From Pirellulales bacterium (lineage in GTDB: Bacteria; Planctomycetota; Planctomycetia; Pirellulales; JALHLM01), in assembly GCA_022844585.1 (NCBI GenBank), contig JALHLM010000167.1, positions 1 through 10,993 on the forward strand: a stretch of DNA of 10,993 bases, read 5' to 3'. The notes beneath the pieces were generated by a model that was not told where the DNA came from, ran no database searches, and saw only the letters and a list, made by a program, of their open reading frames with translations. Below, one piece after another: positions 6,163-10,993 of this stretch; positions within the stretch are counted from its first letter, which is position 1; each line of letters begins with the position of its first letter. A program made the position numbers and the translations under genes.

Positions 6163-6185
6163 GGCCCGCGAAGCGTTCGCGGGCC
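6163..6185 (-). promoter_or_regulatory. Strong hairpin in the leader of the PEP-CTERM gene
   Basis: A perfect 10-bp stem GGCCCGCGAA with its exact complement closes on a 3-base loop. It lies 39 bases before the start codon and 27 before the GAGGG ribosome-binding site on the minus strand, so it would be in the 5' untranslated RNA if transcription starts further right. No T-run follows on either strand, so an attenuator is not evident; RNA stability or a protein-binding dyad are alternatives. Confidence 0.4.
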
Positions 6186-6436
6186 ACGCTCTCGCAAGCA
6201 GGAGCAACCTGGCGCGGCAGCGTCGGAAATGGAAGTAGCCCCACCTGCATTGGGCGCACGAGCGTGCGAACTACCATGCACATCGCAGGGCCAACTTTGG
6301 GGATGGCATTTAGGAAAGATTCCGTCCCCGGCCCGCCCGACGGCGCAACGAGTACTTTTGCGGTAGACTATGGGTGGTAGGCCGAATGAACCGGTGATTC
6401 GGCGCCCCTCACCCTGGTCGCACCCACTCCCCGCTC
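6186..6436. other. Divergent intergenic region between the PEP-CTERM gene and the DUF3592-like gene
   Basis: Together with the leader hairpin this is about 310 bases without a protein gene and should hold promoters for both directions. Visible structure: CGCAC-GAGC-GTGCG (6255-6268), and GGGGA (6299-6303) pairing with TCCCC (6325-6329) around GGAA-AGA-TTCC. No clear sigma-70 promoter is seen in either direction. An ATG at 6370 opens a frame that is out of register with the downstream gene and is discussed as a finding. Confidence 0.4.
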
Positions 6437-7744
6437 GTGTCCCCGCAAATTCGCTTTTTCGAAAAAAAACGGGGGGCGCGCCGGACTGGCTCCAAGTTCT
6501 GGGGAACGGTCTTCGAGGCCTTGTTTCATCTCGGCTTGCTGCTGACGGGCTGCCTGTTGCTGGTCTGGATCCTGGTCACGCGCATCTACCCGCATTGGGG
6601 TGCAAACCGTTATTTCCACGAGACGCGCGCGGTGGTGCTGGACCGGCGGATTTTGGAAACTGGTAACGGCGACGCGCGTCTGTATCGGCCCGACGTGCAA
6701 GTGGAATACGAGGTCGATGGGGCGCAGTATCGCACGTGGACGTTCGCCGTCACACGCACGAATTATCCCGAGGAAAGCCTGGCCGAACGCGCGGCGGAGC
6801 GATTTCAAATCCGCGGCGAATACCCGCTCTACTACGACCCCGCCGAACCGAGCCGGGCAGTCCTGGTGCGTGATCTATCCGGTACTTCCTGGCTATTGCT
6901 GTTCATTCCTGGCGCGCTCGTGATGGTGGGCAGCGTCGGCCTGGCGTTTCGCGTCGCAACCTTGGGCAAATCCACGGAACGCCGCGCGGTGATGCATGCC
7001 CAGCGCAAGACTGTGGAACTGTTCGACGAGACGCCGCAGGTTGCGCCGGAATGGCCCACGATTCCGACCGATCGCGATGTGACCAACAGTCCCGGGACCA
7101 AGCTGGCCTACCGGCTGCCGATTGAAACATCGCCCGGCTGGAAACTCGCGGGAACGGCGATCGCCTGTGCAGTCTGGAATCTCGCCACAGCTTTGCTGAC
7201 TTCCGTCGCCTTGCGCGACCATTTGGACGGCGATCCGAACTGGCTGCTGACCGTCCTCACCGTGCCCTTTGTGTTGACCGGGGCTTGGCTCGTGTTTTAT
7301 GTCATTCGGCTGTGGGTCAACACGACTGGCGTCGGCCCGCCGCGCGTGGAGATCTCCGCGCATCCGCTGCTGCCGGGCGAGAGTTACTCCACCTACGTCT
7401 GGTTGCCGCAGTCCGGGCAATTGCGTTTCGATCGCTTCACGATGAGCCTCGTTTGCGAGGAGCGCTCGGTGTACCGACTGGGGACGGACTCGCAATCGAT
7501 GCTGCAACGGGTTTATCAGCGGCCGGTGCTCGGCGCCGATGAGTTGACGATCCATCGCAACGAACCGTACGAGGCGACGGCGACATTCACCGTGCCGGAA
7601 TCGGCGATGCACTCGTTTCGTTCGGGACACAACAGCGTGGACTGGAAGTTGGTCCTGCGCGGTAGTATCAAGGGTTGGCCCGACTATGAGCGCGCGTACC
7701 CGCTCGTGGTCCATCCGCGCCGTCAACGGGGGCCGCTGGGATGA
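6437..7744 (+). CDS. Multi-pass membrane protein with DUF3592-like and arrestin-like regions
   Basis: 435 residues; function unknown. Four hydrophobic segments: 24-50, 150-173, 236-258 and 268-293. Between the first two lies a region resembling DUF3592: YRPDVQVEYEVDGAQYRTW (83-101), then a GEYPLYYDPAEPSRAVL block (127-143) typical of that family, where a beta-rich extracytoplasmic domain is expected. After the last span, residues 303-430 are beta-rich (ISAHPLLPGESYSTYVWL, MSLVCEE, YEATATFTVPESAMHS, WKLVLRG) and look like an arrestin-type sandwich, as in the next gene. The GTG at 6437 is the only standard start after an in-frame stop at 6395-6397 and lacks a Shine-Dalgarno sequence, so the N-terminus is uncertain. 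Codons 8-13 contain a run of eight A then six G, prone to slippage. It overlaps the next gene by ATGA, implying translational coupling. The two-domain reading is inference from pattern. Confidence 0.75.
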   Translation: MSPQIRFFEKKRGARRTGSKFWGTVFEALFHLGLLLTGCLLLVWILVTRIYPHWGANRYFHETRAVVLDRRILETGNGDARLYRPDVQVEYEVDGAQYRTWTFAVTRTNYPEESLAERAAERFQIRGEYPLYYDPAEPSRAVLVRDLSGTSWLLLFIPGALVMVGSVGLAFRVATLGKSTERRAVMHAQRKTVELFDETPQVAPEWPTIPTDRDVTNSPGTKLAYRLPIETSPGWKLAGTAIACAVWNLATALLTSVALRDHLDGDPNWLLTVLTVPFVLTGAWLVFYVIRLWVNTTGVGPPRVEISAHPLLPGESYSTYVWLPQSGQLRFDRFTMSLVCEERSVYRLGTDSQSMLQRVYQRPVLGADELTIHRNEPYEATATFTVPESAMHSFRSGHNSVDWKLVLRGSIKGWPDYERAYPLVVHPRRQRGPLG

Positions 7745-8145
7745 AACGCGCCAGCATTCACATTCGCATTGACCGTCCGAACCGCGAATATTTGCCCGGC
7801 GACACGCTCGCGGGCAGCTACGCGATCGAGGCCGCGCAGCCTGAGACGGTGCAGGCCGCCGAGTTGTCAATTCTCTGGCACACCGAAGGCAAAGGGGACG
7901 AGGACTTCGCCGTCCATCATTTCGAACGGATTTCTCGTGACGTCCACCCGGACTGGGATCCCAGCGACGCGCGGGAGTTTACCACCGCGCTTCCCAACAG
8001 CCCGCTCAGCTACGACGGCGTGATCGTCAAGATTCGTTGGCGGATTCGCGTCCGCGTGTTTCTGGCGGGCGAGCGCGAGCTGGTGGAAGATCTGCGTTTT
8101 CAACTCGGCCACGTGCCGAGCGCGATGCCGGTCCCCACGATTTGA
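7741..8145 (+). CDS. Small stand-alone arrestin-like protein
   Basis: 134 residues, soluble, no signal peptide or membrane span; function unknown. The sequence reads as alternating beta strands of an arrestin/Vps26-like sandwich: an opening strand IHIRIDRPNREYLPGDTLAGSY (6-27), AAELSILWHTEGKGDEDF (39-56), a conserved-looking LPNSPLSYDGVIVKIRWRIRV (84-104) and a closing ELVEDLRFQLG. I remember this LPNSPLSYDG..IRW pattern from planctomycete proteins placed beside DUF3592-like membrane proteins. The start ATG at 7741 overlaps the upstream stop as ATGA, so translation is probably coupled and the two products likely act together, perhaps as a membrane-docked scaffold. That role is inference. Confidence 0.75.
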   Translation: MKRASIHIRIDRPNREYLPGDTLAGSYAIEAAQPETVQAAELSILWHTEGKGDEDFAVHHFERISRDVHPDWDPSDAREFTTALPNSPLSYDGVIVKIRWRIRVRVFLAGERELVEDLRFQLGHVPSAMPVPTI

Positions 8146-8412
8146 AGGCGACATAAAGCGACGCTCGTCGTTCGGCTGCCTCCACCCTCTCACGTGCCGG
8201 GAGTCGACTTCGCCTGGGCTTGGCGCAAGCCGGAATCGCCGTAAACTACTTGGCTTCCTTGAGTTGTGGACGCCAGTGGCGTGTTGCGACGAAAGGGGGG
8301 AGGAATTTGACCGTAGTTTTACACTTGCCGGACTGGCAGGTGACACTTCGATTTCGGTCAGCTTCTAGAATCTGTCGAAGTCGAATGGACAGACCTGGTG
8401 GAGCCAAGTGAG
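8146..8412 (+). promoter_or_regulatory. Upstream region of the desaturase gene with dyad-symmetric sites
   Basis: Contains the odd palindrome ACGCCA-G-TGGCGT (8270-8282), a hairpin GGCTTG-GCG-CAAGCC (8217-8231) and a small dyad TGCC-GGACT-GGCA further right. A possible -10 sequence TAGAAT sits at 8366-8371, but no good -35 is at the right distance. The 13-base palindrome could be an operator; there is no direct proof. No gene is seen here. Confidence 0.3.
8400..8403 (+). promoter_or_regulatory. Ribosome-binding site of the desaturase (GGAG)
   Basis: GGAG lies 9 bases before the ATG at 8413. An in-frame GTG at 8398 overlaps this site and would leave no ribosome-binding sequence, so the ATG is preferred. 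Confidence 0.7.
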
Positions 8413-9417
<1,005 letters not shown>

Positions 9418-9419
9418 GG

Positions 9420-9721
9420 GGTGGAGGAGGGAGGAGTAAAGGAGAAGAGGAGTAAAGGAGTCGGGGAGTAGTGAATCAGCCCTGAAGGGGCGGAAGACAA
9501 TAGCCAGGGGTGAAGCGGAGGATATGGACGAAAAAGGATTTGAGCCCCAACGGGGCGACACACATTGTACATGTGTCGCCCCGTTGGGGCTCTGTTCTTT
9601 GATGCATCGGATTCCAGCGGTTTGCACCGCTGGCTATTATCTTCCGCCCCCTTGGGGCTGAGACATTCGCGGCGACGTTTTCCTCCTTTCCTCCTTTCCT
9701 CCTTTACTCCTTTACTCCTCC
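9420..9721. repeat. Triple-nested palindromic repeat between convergent genes
   Basis: Three sets of arms share one centre. Outer: purine-rich GGAGGAGTAAAGGAG at 9430-9444 (a second, nearly complete copy at 9447-9460) is the exact complement of 9707-9721, within a polypyrimidine tract 9679-9721. Middle: 9476-9507 and 9630-9661 match as inverted repeats at 28 of 32 positions. Inner: the 21-bp perfect hairpin listed separately. The right middle arm also forms its own hairpin CCAGCGGT-TTGC-ACCGCTGG (9614-9633). Translations of the middle arms give WLLSSAP peptides that I remember as spurious ORF content in planctomycete genomes, so these modules are probably interspersed repeats. No transposase is present. 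Confidence 0.75.
9542..9592. terminator. 21-bp perfect hairpin, likely bidirectional terminator
   Basis: Arms 9542-9562 (beginning GAGCCCCAACGGGGCGACA) and 9572-9592 are exact reverse complements with a 9-base loop. It sits between the convergent desaturase and thioredoxin-lipoprotein genes. On the plus strand TGTTCTTT follows; on the minus strand AAATCCTTTTT follows, giving modest T-rich tails in both directions. Whether it terminates transcription or is only the core of the repeat cannot be told from sequence. Confidence 0.55.
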
Positions 9722-10327
9722 AGCCACCGCCTCCGCCACTGCCGCGTCGATGTCCTCCCGCGAGATCGGATTCTGAGGATCGCTGAACGTGAATTCCTTC
9801 ACCAGCTTTCCTGCGCGATCGTAAAGCTGAAAGTACGGCAGTACGGTCCCCTCGCTCATACCGAAGCCTGCTTGTGCTTCCTCGGTGGTGCCGTCGGCCT
9901 CGTACAGCAGATTGTCGAACGTGGCGTCTTGCTTGGTGAGGAAATCGAGCGCCGCCGTTTGCGTTGCTTCGTCGGTAGGATCGAGTTCCATCGCGACGGA
10001 GATCACCGCGAGCCCAGCGTCGCGATGCTTGTTCGCCAGTTCGACCGTATGCGGGAATTCCTCCATGCAGTTACCGCACCAGGTGCCCCAGTAGTCGACG
10101 AATACGACTTTACCGTGCTTGCTTTCGAGCAAGGCGCGAAAGTCGGCGTGTGTGGCATCTTGAAGCGTTACCGCCGACGTCTCCCGTGGAACGTCTCGTG
10201 CCACCACGGATGACTTCGCGTCAGTCGCGGACGGTTGCGATGTCGAGGTGGCGACCGGCTGGGGACCACATCCGCTTGCGATCAAAGCGATTGCGGCCGC
10301 GAAGGGGAACACTGCGAACTTGCGCAT
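9704..10327 (-). CDS. Thioredoxin-fold lipoprotein (TlpA/ResA-like)
   Basis: Predicted membrane-anchored extracytoplasmic thiol-disulfide oxidoreductase of 207 residues. Residues 1-20 are a lipoprotein signal with lipobox IASGC, so Cys20 would be lipidated. Residues 21-55 are a Ser/Thr/Ala-rich tether. The thioredoxin domain spans about 56-200: strand VVFVDYWGTWCGNC (74-87) with active-site C84-G-N-C87, helix EEFPHTVELANKH, strand GLAVISVAMEL, and VLPYFQLYD containing the expected cis-proline. Such proteins reduce apocytochromes or other exported thiols. The ATG at 10327 is chosen because the lipoprotein signal starts exactly there; the longer frame to 10444 would run through the upstream terminator. 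The ribosome-binding sequence is weak (AAGG, 11 bases off). The final residues GGVKE and the stop are encoded by the purine-rich arm of the large palindrome, suggesting the C-terminus was rewritten by repeat insertion. Confidence 0.9.
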   Translation of the reverse strand: MRKFAVFPFAAAIALIASGCGPQPVATSTSQPSATDAKSSVVARDVPRETSAVTLQDATHADFRALLESKHGKVVFVDYWGTWCGNCMEEFPHTVELANKHRDAGLAVISVAMELDPTDEATQTAALDFLTKQDATFDNLLYEADGTTEEAQAGFGMSEGTVLPYFQLYDRAGKLVKEFTFSDPQNPISREDIDAAVAEAVAGGVKE

Positions 10328-10358
10328 GGAGCTTAGCCTTGGATTGAAAGCCCGTAAC

Positions 10359-10391
10359 AAAAATGGCCCGGGGCGAAATTCGCCCCGGGCC
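10359..10391 (-). terminator. Intrinsic terminator after the redoxin gene
   Basis: On the minus strand a 13-bp perfect GC-rich stem (10391-10379 with 10377-10365; GGCCCGGGGCGAA and its complement) is followed by ATTTTTG (10364-10358). The central bases GAATTTC must form the real loop, leaving about 10 pairs. It lies 25 bases after the stop of the redoxin gene and 37 bases before the start of the lipoprotein gene, so the two thiol genes are probably separate transcripts or linked only by read-through. Confidence 0.85.
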
Positions 10392-10416
10392 TGAGATGCT
10401 TCACGTACGGCGGTGG

Positions 10417-10993
10417 TTACTTCTTCTCGTAACGGATGCCGCAACCGGCCGGCTTGGTCGACGCGGTCTCCGGCTGGCTGCCGGCGAGCACGGCGTCGAT
10501 GGCGTCGCGGAGGTAAGTCTTCTTGACCTCGTTGGCGTCGCCGGGGTTGTCGTCGATCGCGCCCATGTACGCGACCTTGCGTTCGCTGTCGAGCAAGAAC
10601 ACGTGCGGCGTCACTTTGGCGCCGTAGGCCTTGCCGCTTTCCTGGCTGACGTCGAACAGGTACGGGAAGTTGAAGCCCTTCTGCTCGGCACGTTGCTTCA
10701 TGGCGGGCAGGTTGTCGGCTTCGCCGTCTTGGACGTTAATGGCGACGACCTGGACGCCCTTTTCCTCGTAATCCTTCTGCAGTTCGACGAGGCGGTCCTC
10801 GTACATCACGGCGACCGGGCAGTGATTGCAGGTGAAGACCATCACGACGGCCTTCTTCTCTTCCAGATCCTTCAGGCTGTGTTCCTTGTCGTCGGTGCCC
10901 GGGATGCTGTTCCAGTCCGGCGCTTGGGCGCCAATCTCCAAGCCTTTGTTTTCCTTGTCCGCGGCATTGACCGCCGCCAGTGAGAGACCGAAG
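10417..10993 (-). CDS. Exported thioredoxin/redoxin family protein, CNHC type (5' end outside window)
   Basis: Thioredoxin-fold protein of the peroxiredoxin-like group (AhpC/TSA/redoxin; I would place it in PRX-like1, cd02969, from memory). 191 residues are visible. The frame stays open to the window edge and the first residues, FGLSLAAVNAADKENKG, look like the end of a signal peptide cleaved near NAA, so a TTG at 10941 is internal. Landmarks: GAQAPDW (21-27), VVMVFTCNHCPVAVMYEDRL (49-68) with C55-N-H-C58 at the thiol site, VVAINVQD, FPYLFDVSQESGKAYGAKVTPHVFLLD with cis-Pro before HVFLLD, and a C-terminal GCGIRYEKK resembling a conserved Cys tail of this family. Substrate unknown; a periplasmic disulfide or peroxide role is likely. 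An intrinsic terminator follows the stop. Confidence 0.9.
   Translation of the reverse strand, partial: FGLSLAAVNAADKENKGLEIGAQAPDWNSIPGTDDKEHSLKDLEEKKAVVMVFTCNHCPVAVMYEDRLVELQKDYEEKGVQVVAINVQDGEADNLPAMKQRAEQKGFNFPYLFDVSQESGKAYGAKVTPHVFLLDSERKVAYMGAIDDNPGDANEVKKTYLRDAIDAVLAGSQPETASTKPAGCGIRYEKK

Noticed and set aside
6893..7870. Minus-strand open frame of 325 codons over the DUF3592-like and arrestin-like genes
   Set aside because: R/H/Q-rich shadow of two well-patterned plus-strand genes; no domain recognisable.
8300..8371. Sigma-70 or sigma-54 promoter for the desaturase
   Set aside because: TTGACC near 8308 has no -10 at 16-18 bases, TAGAAT at 8366 has no good -35, and TGGCAG near 8333 lacks the GC element of a sigma-54 promoter; too weak to annotate as a promoter.
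9565..9786. Small plus-strand open frame giving WLLSSAP-type peptides
   Set aside because: Entirely translated from palindromic repeat arms and antisense to the lipoprotein gene; no ribosome-binding site.

Overview
The window looks like chromosomal DNA from a planctomycete, most likely Pirellulales-like. This is inferred from four things. One secreted protein combines dockerin-type EF-hand repeats with a PEP-CTERM tail. A DUF3592/arrestin-like membrane gene pair is present. A CNHC redoxin carries the GCGI(R/K)-type tail I associate with planctomycetes. The gaps between genes are filled with large palindromic repeats. The DNA is GC-rich, and I see no phage, plasmid, CRISPR, tRNA or rRNA signal.

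Layout, left to right. (1) 1-3593, plus strand: the C-terminal two thirds of CTP synthase (pyrG), a small DUF1844 protein, and RecJ exonuclease, each pair separated by a large inverted repeat. (2) 3594-4216, no protein gene: a palindromic interspersed repeat, then a compact inverted-repeat element that reads on the minus strand as a small structured RNA ending in a terminator, then an AT-richer stretch with two short hairpins. (3) 4217-6123, minus strand: a KDPG-aldolase-family gene (eda-like), preceded by a secreted dockerin/PEP-CTERM surface protein whose leader holds a strong hairpin. (4) 6437-8145, plus strand: a multi-pass DUF3592-like protein with an arrestin-like C-terminal part, overlapping by ATGA a small stand-alone arrestin-like protein. 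(5) 8413-9417, plus strand: a membrane fatty-acyl delta-9 desaturase. (6) 9418-9721: a triple-nested palindrome with a 21-bp perfect core hairpin between convergent genes. (7) 9704-10993, minus strand: a thioredoxin-fold lipoprotein (WCGNC) and, upstream and cut by the window edge, an exported-looking redoxin (CNHC), separated by a strong intrinsic terminator.

Functional picture. Most genes are ordinary housekeeping genes (pyrimidine synthesis, recombination/repair, sugar-acid catabolism, unsaturated lipid synthesis, extracytoplasmic thiol redox). They are not obviously one pathway. The less ordinary content is the putative minus-strand structured RNA at 3714-3810, the coupled membrane/soluble arrestin-like pair, and the large palindromes, a different kind in each of several gaps and several touching stop codons or ribosome-binding regions. 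Family calls come from motif recognition without database searches.
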